Positions 30,288 to 39,740 of a DNA stretch of 64,000 nt are shown here, in pieces. This DNA comes from Saccharothrix syringae. GTDB lineage: Bacteria > Actinomycetota > Actinomycetes > Mycobacteriales > Pseudonocardiaceae. Below the pieces are notes generated by a model. The model had not been told where the DNA came from and made no database searches. It saw only the letters and a list, made by a program, of their open reading frames with translations. Made by a program: the position numbers and the translations under genes. Where the stretch lies: assembly GCF_009498035.1 (NCBI RefSeq), contig NZ_CP034550.1, forward strand, positions 8,742,001 through 8,806,000, written 5' to 3'. The first letter of the stretch is position 1. Each line of letters starts with the position of its first letter.

Positions 30288-31241
30288 GTGACCGCGCCCC
30301 GCCCGCCGGTCAACCCGTTCCGGTTGCCCGGCTGGGAGCACACGCCCATGCGCCCGCTGCGCCCGTTCGACCGCGAGTGGCACCGCGACTACTACGTGCC
30401 CGTGGACGGCACGGACCGGGCGTTCCGCGAGTTCCAGCGGGAGATGGGCGACCTGACCGGCCTGCTGGAGGACGGCCGCCTGGTGCTGGTCACCGGCGAG
30501 TCGGGCTGCGGCAAGACGGCCCTGGTCAACCGGTGCGCGGACTGGGTGGTGGAGCAGCTCGCGGCGCAGGGGCTGCGCGGCGTCGTGCTGGACATGACCG
30601 GCTGCCTGCCCACCGACCGGGAGCTGTCCATCGACGAGCGCGTCACCGAGGTGTGCGACCAGCTCTTCGACCTGCTGGTGGACCACGAGGCGCTGCGCGA
30701 CGAGGCGGAGGCGCAACTGGCCGCCGCGCGGGACGTGCCGCGCCGCCTGTTCCCCCGGTTGGGCCGGGCGCTGCGCGAGGACACCGCGCTGGTCCTGCTC
30801 CTGCCGAGCCCGAACGAACTGGTCGACGAGGTCATCCGCTACGCGCGCGTGCTGCGCAGCGCCAAGGTGCTCTACCTGGCGGAGTCCGCTTTCCTCGGCC
30901 CGGACGAGGTGTCGGACCTGGTGCGGCAACTGGAGACGTGGGTACCGCCGGTGACGCTCTGCGTCGGGCCGCTGGATCGCGGTGACGCGCAGCGATTCGC
31001 CGTTGACCGGCTCAAACGTCACGCGGAAGTGGGAACTTATCCACGGATGAGTGATGAGGCGATCGAATTGGTGGCGAACCTGTGCCAATCGGTCGCCATG
31101 TTGCAGAGATTCTTACACGGGACTTACGAGCAGAAACTTGAATCGGGGCTAAGCTACACCGAAGCGGACCTGGTCTCCGTCGAGGACATCAGGGCGTTCT
31201 TCAACACGAAGTCCCGGAACGGACTGGGGATTGGGCCATGA
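30288..31241 (+). CDS. P-loop ATPase of unknown function (first of a two-ATPase pair)
   Basis: A 317-residue cytosolic ATPase. Walker A is LVLVTGESGCGKTALVNRC (about residues 66-85). Further helices include LDMTGCLPTDRELSIDERVTEVC and a sensor-like segment VIRYARVLRSAKVLYLAES. The C-terminal region (QRFAVDRLKRHAEVGTYPRMSDEAIELVANLCQS) resembles the lid subdomain of AAA/STAND-type NTPases. GTG 30288 is my choice; the frame stays open to 30165 and the exact start is uncertain. Its stop overlaps the next ATPase gene by ATGA, so the proteins probably act together. Base composition drops slightly in the last 200 bp. No family name is recalled. Confidence 0.75.
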   Translation: MTAPRPPVNPFRLPGWEHTPMRPLRPFDREWHRDYYVPVDGTDRAFREFQREMGDLTGLLEDGRLVLVTGESGCGKTALVNRCADWVVEQLAAQGLRGVVLDMTGCLPTDRELSIDERVTEVCDQLFDLLVDHEALRDEAEAQLAAARDVPRRLFPRLGRALREDTALVLLLPSPNELVDEVIRYARVLRSAKVLYLAESAFLGPDEVSDLVRQLETWVPPVTLCVGPLDRGDAQRFAVDRLKRHAEVGTYPRMSDEAIELVANLCQSVAMLQRFLHGTYEQKLESGLSYTEADLVSVEDIRAFFNTKSRNGLGIGP

Positions 31242-33529
31242 GCGGCAGCAGCGAACACCCGCCCCCGCGGAAGAACCCCTTCTCGCCGATGGCGGTCGCC
31301 AGGATCACCGACTTCGACGACACGCCCGAGGCGGTCGACGTGGCCATCACCACCGACGCGACCAGGCAGGCGCTCGCGCACCTCACCGCCTACCTCGACG
31401 ACCGGCCCGCCGAGGGCTCCGGCGACCGCGCGGGCACCGTGGTGGCCGTGCTCGGCGACTACGGCACCGGCAAGACCCACCTGGCGGTGCGGCTGGTCCG
31501 GCACGCCCGGCAGGTGCTGGCCGACCCGACCCACGCGCTCTACCTCGACGCGACCGCGGACAGCTTCATCGAGCTCTACCGCAGGTTCATGCGCAAGCTC
31601 GGCCGCGAGGGCGTGCGCGCGCAGATCAGCGAGTACTACGCGGACACGGTCGCGGAGGCGTTGCAGTCCTCGGGCCTGACCAGCGACACGCTGGAGTGGC
31701 TGGGCAGCCGGAAGCTGGAGCCGCAGGAGGTCGTGGAGCGGCTGGGCCTGATGGAGAGCGCGCTGCTGCGCAAGGTCCAGGACACGCTGCGCGAGGTCAC
31801 CAACAACAAGGACTTCGGCACCGCGCTCACCCTGCTGCTGCGCCCCGGGTTCGAGCACTCGGTGTGGTCCTGGCTGCTCGGCGGCTCGCCCGACCAGGTG
31901 CTGGTGGACCGCGGCATCACCAGCACGATCGACGACGAGGTGGCCGCGCTGGAGGCCATGGGCGTGTTCGCGCTGCTGTTCGGCGGCAGGCGGCGGCGGT
32001 TCGTGCTGGCGGTCGACGAGCTGGACAAGATCTTCTCGGCCGACAGCAGGCCGCACAAGCGCACCATGGCGGCGTTCCAGACGCTGCTGCAGGTGTTCGC
32101 CAAGGCCGGGGCCTGCCTGGTGCTGTGCGGGCTGCCGGACTTCACGTCCGTGCTGCCGCCCGCGGTGCGGCAGCGCATACCCCACACCGTGGTGATGTCC
32201 GGGTTGAGCCAGGCCGAGGTGCGGGAGTTCGTGGCGCTGGCGCAGGAACCGGTGTTCGGGCAGCGGCAGCTCGCGCCGTTCACCGTCGACACCGCCCGCT
32301 ACCTGCGCGACCTCGCCCGCGGCAACGCGCGCAACGTGATCCGGCTGTGCCACCGGGTGTTCCGGGCGGCCGACGACGCCGAGCGGGCGGGCGGCGAGTT
32401 CGCGGTCACCGAGGACATGGTGCGCCAGGCGGCGCGCGAGCAGTTCGGGTCGCTGAGCTCCGACGACGTCGAGGGCGTGGTGCGGCGGCTGCTCGACGCC
32501 AACGGGCTCGACCACCTGCACCGGCACCTGCTGGGCGTGGGCGAGGACTCGCTGGCCGACTTCTGGGTGACCATCCCCGACCGCACCGGCGGGTGCGCCG
32601 TGCTGCTGACGCGGTCGCTGCTGGACAACGACGACCTGGCCGCGGTGATGCGGCGGATCACCGCGGTGCGCGAGGCCGACCCCGACGCCGAGCTGGTCCT
32701 GGTGGTCAACGGCGTGGTGGCGGACGGGGTGGCGATCCAGCTGCGCGAGCTGCTGGGCCGCGAGCCGCTGGTGTACGTGGAGCGGACCTTCGCCGAGGAC
32801 TTCAAGGCGCTGATCGGCGCGACCGTCCGGCGGCTGGGCGGCGACGCGGACCCGATGTCGGCGCTGCGGCTGCGGATGGACCAGCTCGCGCGGCAGCAGT
32901 CCAGCATCTACGGGTTCATCGAGCAGCTGGCCGAGCACGTGGACGGCGCGCGCACCTCGGCGGACCGGCAGTTCGGCGCCATCCAGCGGCAGCTGGGGGT
33001 GCTGTCGGGCGGTGCGCCGGCCCGGGCGGCGGTGGAGCGGCTGCCCGGCGAGGTGGAGCGGCTGTTCCGGGACGCGGTGGACGCGCTGGAGGACCTGACG
33101 CAGGTCGACGCGATGTTCGAGGAGGCGTTCGACCACGCCCCGCCGCGCACGCAGGAGGCGGTGCACCGGCGGTTGCAGATGCCGGAGTTCACCCGGGCCG
33201 CGGCGCACGCGCTGGTGATGCAGCGGGCCGTGCTGTCGTTCCGGGCGGCGGTGGCGCAGTGGTACCGGGCGGCGGGTGACGCGGACGCGGAGGACCGGCT
33301 CCAGGCGCTGTGCGAGATCTACGACGACATCGTCGAGTACCTGCCGCTGTTCGCGCTGGAACCGCTGTTCGGCCTGCCGCCGTGGTCGGCGCGCGCGGGC
33401 AACCTGGTGGCCGAGGTCAACCAGCACAACCGGCGGGACCGGGTGCACACCGCGCTGCGCAACCTGAGCCCGCGCGTCCGCCGGGCCGTGGTGCGCTCGG
33501 CCGGCGCCTCACCGGACCGCAACGCCTGA
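31238..33529 (+). CDS. Large AAA-type ATPase of unknown function (second of a pair)
   Basis: A 763-residue protein. The Walker A motif is VLGDYGTGKTHLAVRL (about residues 70-85). A Walker B-like strand RRFVLAVDELDKIFSAD lies near 260, a sensor region LVLCGLPDFTSVLPP near 300, and a winged-helix-like lid LARGNARNVIRLCHRVFRAA near 365. The second half (from about 420) has an alpha/beta unit SLADFWVTIPDRTGGCAVLLTRS with EADPDAELVLVVNGVV, then a long helical region to the end. The layout recalls DNA- or target-sensing STAND ATPases and McrB/BREX-type loaders, but no nuclease or toxin domain is visible. The ATGA overlap shows coupling to the smaller ATPase. Confidence 0.78.
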   Translation: MSGSSEHPPPRKNPFSPMAVARITDFDDTPEAVDVAITTDATRQALAHLTAYLDDRPAEGSGDRAGTVVAVLGDYGTGKTHLAVRLVRHARQVLADPTHALYLDATADSFIELYRRFMRKLGREGVRAQISEYYADTVAEALQSSGLTSDTLEWLGSRKLEPQEVVERLGLMESALLRKVQDTLREVTNNKDFGTALTLLLRPGFEHSVWSWLLGGSPDQVLVDRGITSTIDDEVAALEAMGVFALLFGGRRRRFVLAVDELDKIFSADSRPHKRTMAAFQTLLQVFAKAGACLVLCGLPDFTSVLPPAVRQRIPHTVVMSGLSQAEVREFVALAQEPVFGQRQLAPFTVDTARYLRDLARGNARNVIRLCHRVFRAADDAERAGGEFAVTEDMVRQAAREQFGSLSSDDVEGVVRRLLDANGLDHLHRHLLGVGEDSLADFWVTIPDRTGGCAVLLTRSLLDNDDLAAVMRRITAVREADPDAELVLVVNGVVADGVAIQLRELLGREPLVYVERTFAEDFKALIGATVRRLGGDADPMSALRLRMDQLARQQSSIYGFIEQLAEHVDGARTSADRQFGAIQRQLGVLSGGAPARAAVERLPGEVERLFRDAVDALEDLTQVDAMFEEAFDHAPPRTQEAVHRRLQMPEFTRAAAHALVMQRAVLSFRAAVAQWYRAAGDADAEDRLQALCEIYDDIVEYLPLFALEPLFGLPPWSARAGNLVAEVNQHNRRDRVHTALRNLSPRVRRAVVRSAGASPDRNA

Positions 33530-33535
33530 GCGGCC

Positions 33536-33601
33536 CTGCGCCGAATGTGGAACTCGGGGGTCCCGGGGGTTCGACTCGCGGGGTCCGGGGGTTCGACTCG
33601 C
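33536..33601 (-). repeat. 22-bp phased intergenic repeat array, site C (3 units)
   Basis: Unit cores on the minus strand start at 33547, 33569 and 33591 (exact 22-bp steps): type-3 GTGGAACTCGG, then GTTCGACTCGC twice. The array fills the 77-bp gap between the convergent ATPase and antiporter stop codons. Confidence 0.75.
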
Positions 33602-33606
33602 GCCGG

Positions 33607-34788
33607 TCAGGGGGTGGGGTTGGTGCTCGGCACTGGTAGCGGGGTGATGGCCGGGTGGCGGGTCGCTGAGGGCGCGGGAGGCCGGGTGGGCGGGGCCGGC
33701 GCGGGAACCCGGCGGGGGCGGACGGGTGCCGGGTGGGGGGTGCGGCGGTCGTAGAGGGCGTTGGCGGTGGCGTGGAGGAGGTTGACCGCGACCACGGCGG
33801 TGGCGACCACGGCGATGGCGCCGGGGAAGTCCGGTTCCAGGAGCAGGGCCAGGATGATCGCGGTCAGGCCGTTCTGCTGGCCCAGGGCCAGGCGCACGCG
33901 GTCGCCCCGCCAGCGCTCGGGGACGGTCAGGGCCAGGGCCACCACGGCTTGGGCCAGGTAGGCGGCCACGCCCAGGGCGACGCCGGTCAGGGCCAGCGGG
34001 AGGGTGAACTCGAACGCCAGCACCAGGCCGACGGCGGCGGTCGCGGCGAACATGCCCGCCTCGGCCAGGCGGTCGACCCAGCGGCCGAGGTCGGGGCGGA
34101 AGAACAGGCCCAGGATCGCCAGCGCGAGCAGCAGGGAGTGCTGCACGGCCACGAAGCCGATCGCCAGCACCGCCACCACCATCCCGGCCCGCACCGGGTA
34201 GCGGATCGCGCGGCGGGCCCGCTCGGCCTCGGCCACCCGGCCGCGCACCAGCGCCCACAGCACGTACGCCACGCCGGCCAGCGCCAGGTTGAGCACGAGG
34301 TCGACGGCGAACCCGCCCAGGCCGTCGACCGCGCCGCCGCGCAGCGCGTACGCGGTGAGGTAGGCGGTCAGCAGCACGGTGATCGGGTCGTCGAACGAGG
34401 CCCACGCCGCCAGCAGCGCCTTCGCCGAGTCCGACATCCTCGACTTGGCCCGCACCGCCGCCACCGACAGCGGGTCGATCTGGGCCACCGCGACCGCGAA
34501 CACCAGGTGCTCCGGTTGGCGGAACAGCAGGTACACCGCGCCGAAGATCAGGGCCACCTTCGCGAGCACACCGAGGGTGACCGCGACGAGCACCGTGCGC
34601 AACTGGTTGCGGAATTCACCGATCACGATACCGCTCGTGCTCGCGTACAGGCCGAACCCCAACAACGCGGTGATGAAAAACGCATAAATCGGGGATCTGT
34701 CGACTTCACGAAGTCCGAACTGCCACGCGGCCAACCAGCCCGCGCCAAGGGCCGCCAGGAGTGCGACCGACCGGAGCACGGGCTTCAC
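33607..34788 (-). CDS. Cation/proton antiporter (CPA1/NhaP-like)
   Basis: A 393-residue membrane protein with about eleven helices. The ion-binding core is visible in VAVAQIDPLSVAAVRAKSRMSD and the double-aspartate helix AAWASFDDPITVLLTAYL. It should exchange sodium or potassium for protons. The last 40 residues are a Pro/Arg-rich tail. GTG 34788 (KPVLRSVALLAALG) was chosen because earlier starts overlap the preceding gene. It follows the unknown 320-residue gene by 31 bp and may be the third gene of the fxsT transcript, which raises the possibility that it serves the RiPP system. Confidence 0.85.
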   Translation of the reverse strand: MKPVLRSVALLAALGAGWLAAWQFGLREVDRSPIYAFFITALLGFGLYASTSGIVIGEFRNQLRTVLVAVTLGVLAKVALIFGAVYLLFRQPEHLVFAVAVAQIDPLSVAAVRAKSRMSDSAKALLAAWASFDDPITVLLTAYLTAYALRGGAVDGLGGFAVDLVLNLALAGVAYVLWALVRGRVAEAERARRAIRYPVRAGMVVAVLAIGFVAVQHSLLLALAILGLFFRPDLGRWVDRLAEAGMFAATAAVGLVLAFEFTLPLALTGVALGVAAYLAQAVVALALTVPERWRGDRVRLALGQQNGLTAIILALLLEPDFPGAIAVVATAVVAVNLLHATANALYDRRTPHPAPVRPRRVPAPAPPTRPPAPSATRHPAITPLPVPSTNPTP

Positions 34789-34819
34789 ACAATCAAGGTA
34801 GGCAGAAATCGGGAGGCCA

Positions 34820-35782
34820 TCAAGGACCGAATGGAGTGAGGTCCGCGGCCAAAGCGGACATTCGATCATCCGCGTCGCGCACCCGCGCCTGGTCGATCGT
34901 CACACCGACGAGGTATTCCCCGGTACCGATCCGGTAGTAGTAGACCGCGCCCATCTCGACGTCCAGCACGAGCCGCGCCAGCAGGCCGCCCACCACGGGG
35001 GCCACCGCCCGGTTCAGCTTGGTCGCCAGCCCGCCCAGCTCGGCCGTGAACCCGTGGTAGAACCGCCGCCGCGCGTCCACGGTGACCTGCTTGAAGAACG
35101 GCGCCAGCGCCGGGTCGCCCAGGCAGTCGACCATGGTCAGCACCTCGCCGCCGGCCACGTGCGCCACCAGGTGCAGGTCCCGCGCCCGCACCGCCTCGAC
35201 ACACGCCGTCAGCGGCCCCTCCCCCGCGGTCACGTGCGGCTCGGTCGCGCGCACCGCGGGCAGCGCCTCCGCGTCGTCCGCGGTCTCCCAGCCGCCGGGG
35301 TTGAGCGAGCCGAGGCTCAGCTCGGCGCGCAGCCGGGTCGCCAGCCTGGCCACCGCCCGGTCCGCCTCCTCCACCGCCGGGTGCCCGAACAGCGGCCCCA
35401 CGCCCGCGTGGTCGAGCACCAGGCCGACCACCTGCTGGGTCGGCACCACGGAGTCGCAGAACAGCGCGCCCTCCTCGGTGTGCAGCACGGTGCGGATCAG
35501 CCGCCCGGTGCGCACCTCCTGGAGCGCCCGGTCCAGCGCGGTGACCTGGAACGCCAGGTGCCTGCCCAGCCGCTTCAGCTCCTCGCGGCGGGTGCCGCCG
35601 GGCAGCGCGCCGGGCTCCGGCGCCGGGTCGCCCAGCACGTCGACGCCGAAGTCGAACACGCCGTTGCTGTAGTGGGCGAGGTAGTGCAGCGCTGGGCTTT
35701 TGAGGATCGCCTCCCGGCATGCCTGCCTGGTCGTGTCGAACTCGGGGCCGAGGTGCTCGGCCTCCTCCTCGTAGAGCTCCAC
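34820..35782 (-). CDS. Unknown 320-aa protein encoded directly after fxsT
   Basis: I do not recognise this protein. It is cytosolic, mixed alpha/beta, starts MELYEEEAEHLGPEFDTTRQ and contains LIRTVLHTEEGALFCDSVVP near residue 95, VEAVRARDLHLVAHVAGGEVLTMVDCLGDPALAPFFKQV near 200, and ends with VYYYRIGTGEYLVGVTIDQARVRDADDRM. The repeated theme of a short strand followed by an acidic helix, and a C-terminal strand pair, would fit a sensor-like or roadblock/profilin-type fold, but this is only an impression. It begins 19 bp after the fxsT stop, so it is almost certainly co-transcribed. Confidence 0.8.
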   Translation of the reverse strand: MELYEEEAEHLGPEFDTTRQACREAILKSPALHYLAHYSNGVFDFGVDVLGDPAPEPGALPGGTRREELKRLGRHLAFQVTALDRALQEVRTGRLIRTVLHTEEGALFCDSVVPTQQVVGLVLDHAGVGPLFGHPAVEEADRAVARLATRLRAELSLGSLNPGGWETADDAEALPAVRATEPHVTAGEGPLTACVEAVRARDLHLVAHVAGGEVLTMVDCLGDPALAPFFKQVTVDARRRFYHGFTAELGGLATKLNRAVAPVVGGLLARLVLDVEMGAVYYYRIGTGEYLVGVTIDQARVRDADDRMSALAADLTPFGP

Positions 35783-35801
35783 GCTGCCTCCTACGGCGGG
35801 C

Positions 35802-38800
35802 TCAGGTGTGCGGTACGTCCAGGTCGCACTCCCGCCAGTCCTGGTCGGTGGGGTGCGCGGCCAGCCGCAGGTCGTGCGCCGCGACGGCGGTGTGCGGGTG
35901 GTCGGGTCCCAGGAACTCGACGCAGTCGGTGTGCGCCTCGGCGATCAGCTCGGCGGCCCGGTCCGGCTCGCCCGCCGCGGCCACCACCCGCGCCTCGTCC
36001 ACGGCCGCCGCCAGCGTCCACGGGTGCGTGTCGCCGAGCCGGCCGCGCAGCGTCGCCACCGCGCTGCCCACGTGGTCGACCGCGCCGGTCGCGTCGCCCG
36101 CCGCGCGCAGCGCCAGGCCCAGCCCCAGCTCGCACAGCGCGATGAACGGGTGGTGGTCGTGCAGCCCCACGTGCTGCCGGAAGCCCTCCAGCGCGGAGCC
36201 GGCCAGCTCCACGGCCAGCTCCGGGTCGCCGCCCACGCGCCGGTGGTCGGCGGCGAAGCTCAGCATGCAGCCCAGCGTGTAGGGGTGGTTGGGCCCGATC
36301 AGCTCGCGGTAGTCGCGCAGGGCCTTGCCGGTGCGGTCCTTGGCGGCCCTGGTGCGCCCGGCCAGGCGCAGCGCGATGGCGTAGTTCCACTGCACGCCGA
36401 CCTGCACCTGGTTCAGCTCCGGCCGCAGGGCCTGGAGCTGCTGGGAGGCGGTCAGCAGCGACTCCAGCGCCTCCGGGTACCGGCCCAGCTCCCGCTGGTA
36501 GAGCCCGATCTGGGCGAGCGTGGTCCAGGTGCGCGCGTCGCCGGTGCCGAACAGCCGCCTGCGCCGCAGGTAGTTGTCCTCCTCCAGGGCGAGCGCGCCC
36601 GCCGCGTCACCGGACAGGAACATCGACGACGCCAGGTTGTTCGCCGCCCGGCGGGTGTCGGGGTGGTCGTCGCCGAGCACCGCGCGCAGGCCCTCCCAGG
36701 TCGCCTGGTCCTCGGCCAGCGCCTCGGCGAACAGGCCGAGCCCGCGCAGGTCGCCCGCCCGGCCGCGGGCGGTGACCAGCGGCTGGGGGTGGGTCAGCTC
36801 CAGCGCGCGCCGCTGCTGGGCCAGCGCCAGGTCGTCCAGCCGCAGCGCCTCGACCGGGTTGCCGAGCACCCGGTGGACGTTGGCCAGCTGCGCGGCCAGC
36901 CGGTTGCGCAGCGGGTCGGCGGGGCCGAACCGCTCGGTCCACGAGTCCAGCAGGGCGCGGCCGGGGCCCAGCGCGGCCCGCCGCACGCCCGCGCCGCCGT
37001 CGGTGAACAGGAACCGCACCTGGTTGACCAGCCAGCGGCGCACCCGCGGGTCGTCGCTGCCCAGTGCGCCGGACGGGAAGACGTGCTTCTGCAGCTCGGT
37101 GAACCGGGCGCGCCGGGTGGGCGAGGTGTCCTCCACCTCGGTCGGCGCGTACGCGGCCAGCGCGGCGAGCACGTCGCCCTGGCGCGCCTCCCGCTCGGCG
37201 GGCGACAGCGCCTCGCGCACCGCGCGCTGCACCACCCGGTGCATCCGCAGCGTGTACTGGTCGCCCCAGTCGACCCGGAACAGGCCGTGCCGCGCGCCGT
37301 GCCAGAGCACGCGGTCGACCTCGCCCGCGTCCAGCTCCAGCGGCTCGGCGTCCACCCCGCCCGCCGCGACCAGCCGGTCGAGGAACGCGCGCGAGCGCAC
37401 CAGGCCCAGGTCGGCGCCCTCCGGCGAGAGGAACGCGCACAGCTGCGCGACCAGCACGGCCAGCCGCCCGGTGGCGCTGCCGCGCAACGAGTCCACCGCG
37501 ACCGCGACGACCCGCGCCACGCCGTCCGGCTCGGTCCGCTCCAGGTGCTCGAACAGGGTGCGGGTGGCCCAGGTCGCGGCGTCCGCGTCGCGCGAGCCCG
37601 CGCCCAGCTCCGCCCGCGCGGTCTCGGCCAGCCACGACGCCACCAGGTCCAGCGACAGCGGCAGCCGGCCCGTCGCGTCGGCGACGCGCCGCGCGTCCTC
37701 CGGGGTGAGGCCGGGCACCCGGTCGAGCACCAGCCGCGCGCTGTCCTCCGCGCTCATCGGCGCCAGTTCCAGCTCGCCGCCCCCGCCGCCGGCGGCGGAG
37801 GTGATCAGCACGTGCCCGGTGGCGCCCGCCGGCAGCAGGTCGGCCAGCAGGTCCAGGTCGTCGGCGTTGTCGTAGACCAGCAGGAACCGGGCGTAGGCGG
37901 GGTCGCCGGTGAGCCGGTCCAGGGCGGCCAGCGTGCCGTAGTCGGTGGAACCGGGCTGGCGCAGCCGGGCCGCCAGCTCGGCGAGCGCGCCCAGCACGGC
38001 CTGCCGGTCGTGCGCGGGCAGCCACCACACCACCGCGTAGTCCGCGGAGAACCGGTAGGCGTACTCCAGCGCCAGCTCGCTCTTGCCGACCCCGGACACG
38101 CCCTCGACGGTCACCGCGGCGCGCTCGTCGCCCGCGGCCAGGAACCGGTCGCGCAGGACCTCCAGGTCCTCGTCGCGGCCCACGAACGCGGGGTGCCGCG
38201 GCGGCAGGCCGAACACCTCGGGGTGCGAGCCGGGCACCCGCATGCCGGGCTCGTGCTCGGCGCCGGGCCGGTCGATCAGGCCGAAGTGGCCGAGCAGCCG
38301 GGCGCTGAGCGCCTCCGGGGTGTGCTCGTGCACGGACAGCGCGCCGTTGCCGGGCTCGTCCTCGGTCAGCGCCAGGCGCAGCACGGTCAGCGGCCGGTCC
38401 GGTAACCGCACCGGGCCCAGGTGGGGCGAGGACAGCACCACCACGCCCGGCGGGTCCTCGGCGGCCGTCCACGACCCCGCGTCGGCCAGCGACCGCACCG
38501 CGGCGCCCGCGCGCTCCAACTGGCCGCGCACCCAGTCGAACCACGGGCGGTCGCGCGGCGCGTAGGCGACCACGACCCGGTCCGGCTCGGCGGTCGAGGC
38601 CAGCCCGAACACCCGCCGGTAGCGGGCGCGCAGCACCGGGGGCACCGGCGGCACCGCGGTGACCGAGCCGCCGGTCACGGCCGCGGCGAGCCTGCCGTAC
38701 TGGACCTCCAGGGCGCCGCCGCGCGGCCGGTCCGGGTCCGGTTCCTCCACCAGGATCGCCAACAGCGGGTCGAACGCGTCGTAGGGCCGGTAGGGCAGCT

Positions 38801-39542
38801 CGACCGCGCCGCCGTCGGGCACCCGCTTGGGCTGCCCGGCGAGCAGTTCGGCGAACGCGGCGTGGATGGCCGAGCGGATGCGCTGGGCGCGGGACTGCTC
38901 GTCGGCGTCGTCGAACAGGGTGGCCACCGGTACCAGGTCGATCCGGATCGGCGCGCGCTTGCGCAGCCGGGACGCCAGGTCCGCCGCGTCGGCGATGGCC
39001 CGCGGGCGGGGCCGGAAGCACACCACGGCCAGCTCGCACAGCGTCGCCACCAGCGTCAGGGACTCGTCGCCCGCGCCGGTCGGCGCGTCGATGAGCACCT
39101 GGTCGTAGTCCGACTCGGCCAGCCGGGCGCGCAGCTCGGCGATCGCGCCCGGGTCGCCGTGCGCGGTCTCCGGCTGCGGCCTGCCCGCCGGGTCGGTCGA
39201 CATCGGCGAGACCACGTCGACGTACCCGCCCTCGCCTGCGGGCGGGGCGAACCGGTCCACCGCGGGCAGCGGGTCCTCGTCGCGCACCGGGTCCGGGCGG
39301 TAGGCCGCCAGCAGGCCGCGGGCCAGGGCGTCGGGCAGGCCGCGGCGGGTCACCAGGAACGGTTCCAGGTACTCGCGCACGCGCGGCACCTCCGAGCCCC
39401 AGTCGACCACCAGCACCCGCTGGCCCGCGGTGGCCAGCACCCAGGACAGGTTGGCCACCGCGCTGGTGCGCCCGGTACCGCCGGTCGCCGACAGGAAGGC
39501 GGTGACCGAGGTGTGGGGCGGTGCGGTGCGCGGGCTGCTCAT
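35802..39542 (-). CDS. fxsT: FxSxx-COOH system TPR protein: ParA-like, TIR-like, NB-ARC, TPR
   Basis: A 1246-residue multidomain protein. N-terminal ParA/MinD-like P-loop domain: VTAFLSATGGTGRTSAVANLSW (about 13-35), VLVVDWGS and QVLIDAPTGAGDES. A TIR-like domain (about 322-440) starts RVVVAYAPRDRPWFDWVRGQL. The NB-ARC/STAND ATPase follows, with VEGVSGVGKSELALEYAYRF near 480 and FLLVYDNADDLDLLADLLP. About 350 residues of tetratricopeptide repeats close the protein (for example LAQIGLYQRELGRYPEALESL, SALEGFRQHVGLHDHHPFIALCELGLGLA). ATG 39542 has GGAG upstream; ATG 39575 is the alternative. It accompanies the precursor, FxsB and HExxH genes and may sense or traffic the modified peptide. Confidence 0.9.
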   Translation of the reverse strand: MSSPRTAPPHTSVTAFLSATGGTGRTSAVANLSWVLATAGQRVLVVDWGSEVPRVREYLEPFLVTRRGLPDALARGLLAAYRPDPVRDEDPLPAVDRFAPPAGEGGYVDVVSPMSTDPAGRPQPETAHGDPGAIAELRARLAESDYDQVLIDAPTGAGDESLTLVATLCELAVVCFRPRPRAIADAADLASRLRKRAPIRIDLVPVATLFDDADEQSRAQRIRSAIHAAFAELLAGQPKRVPDGGAVELPYRPYDAFDPLLAILVEEPDPDRPRGGALEVQYGRLAAAVTGGSVTAVPPVPPVLRARYRRVFGLASTAEPDRVVVAYAPRDRPWFDWVRGQLERAGAAVRSLADAGSWTAAEDPPGVVVLSSPHLGPVRLPDRPLTVLRLALTEDEPGNGALSVHEHTPEALSARLLGHFGLIDRPGAEHEPGMRVPGSHPEVFGLPPRHPAFVGRDEDLEVLRDRFLAAGDERAAVTVEGVSGVGKSELALEYAYRFSADYAVVWWLPAHDRQAVLGALAELAARLRQPGSTDYGTLAALDRLTGDPAYARFLLVYDNADDLDLLADLLPAGATGHVLITSAAGGGGGELELAPMSAEDSARLVLDRVPGLTPEDARRVADATGRLPLSLDLVASWLAETARAELGAGSRDADAATWATRTLFEHLERTEPDGVARVVAVAVDSLRGSATGRLAVLVAQLCAFLSPEGADLGLVRSRAFLDRLVAAGGVDAEPLELDAGEVDRVLWHGARHGLFRVDWGDQYTLRMHRVVQRAVREALSPAEREARQGDVLAALAAYAPTEVEDTSPTRRARFTELQKHVFPSGALGSDDPRVRRWLVNQVRFLFTDGGAGVRRAALGPGRALLDSWTERFGPADPLRNRLAAQLANVHRVLGNPVEALRLDDLALAQQRRALELTHPQPLVTARGRAGDLRGLGLFAEALAEDQATWEGLRAVLGDDHPDTRRAANNLASSMFLSGDAAGALALEEDNYLRRRRLFGTGDARTWTTLAQIGLYQRELGRYPEALESLLTASQQLQALRPELNQVQVGVQWNYAIALRLAGRTRAAKDRTGKALRDYRELIGPNHPYTLGCMLSFAADHRRVGGDPELAVELAGSALEGFRQHVGLHDHHPFIALCELGLGLALRAAGDATGAVDHVGSAVATLRGRLGDTHPWTLAAAVDEARVVAAAGEPDRAAELIAEAHTDCVEFLGPDHPHTAVAAHDLRLAAHPTDQDWRECDLDVPHT

Positions 39543-39740
39543 GTGCTGCTCCAGGGCGGCAGGGGACTCGGGCATACCGGGAACGCGGGTCGCCCCGCCG
39601 GCGATCAGTCGCGGTTCACCCGATCGGCCGCGCTCGTCGCCGGTGCCCGGGAGCCGGGAGGCGGGTGGGGTCCGCCGCGGTGGCGGTGGGTTCCCGAACG
39701 CCGCGGGCCGGTCGGTGCCGCCCCGCGCGGCCGGCCGCGC

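Noticed and set aside
28614..31088. Long minus-strand open frame (824 codons) opposite the SDR and ATPase genes
   Set aside because: No domain is recognisable, and it spans two genuine genes and their intergenic gap on the other strand.
31154..33448. Long minus-strand open frame (764 codons) opposite the large ATPase
   Set aside because: Antisense shadow. Composition is His/Arg/Gln-rich with no motif; the plus-strand protein has Walker motifs.
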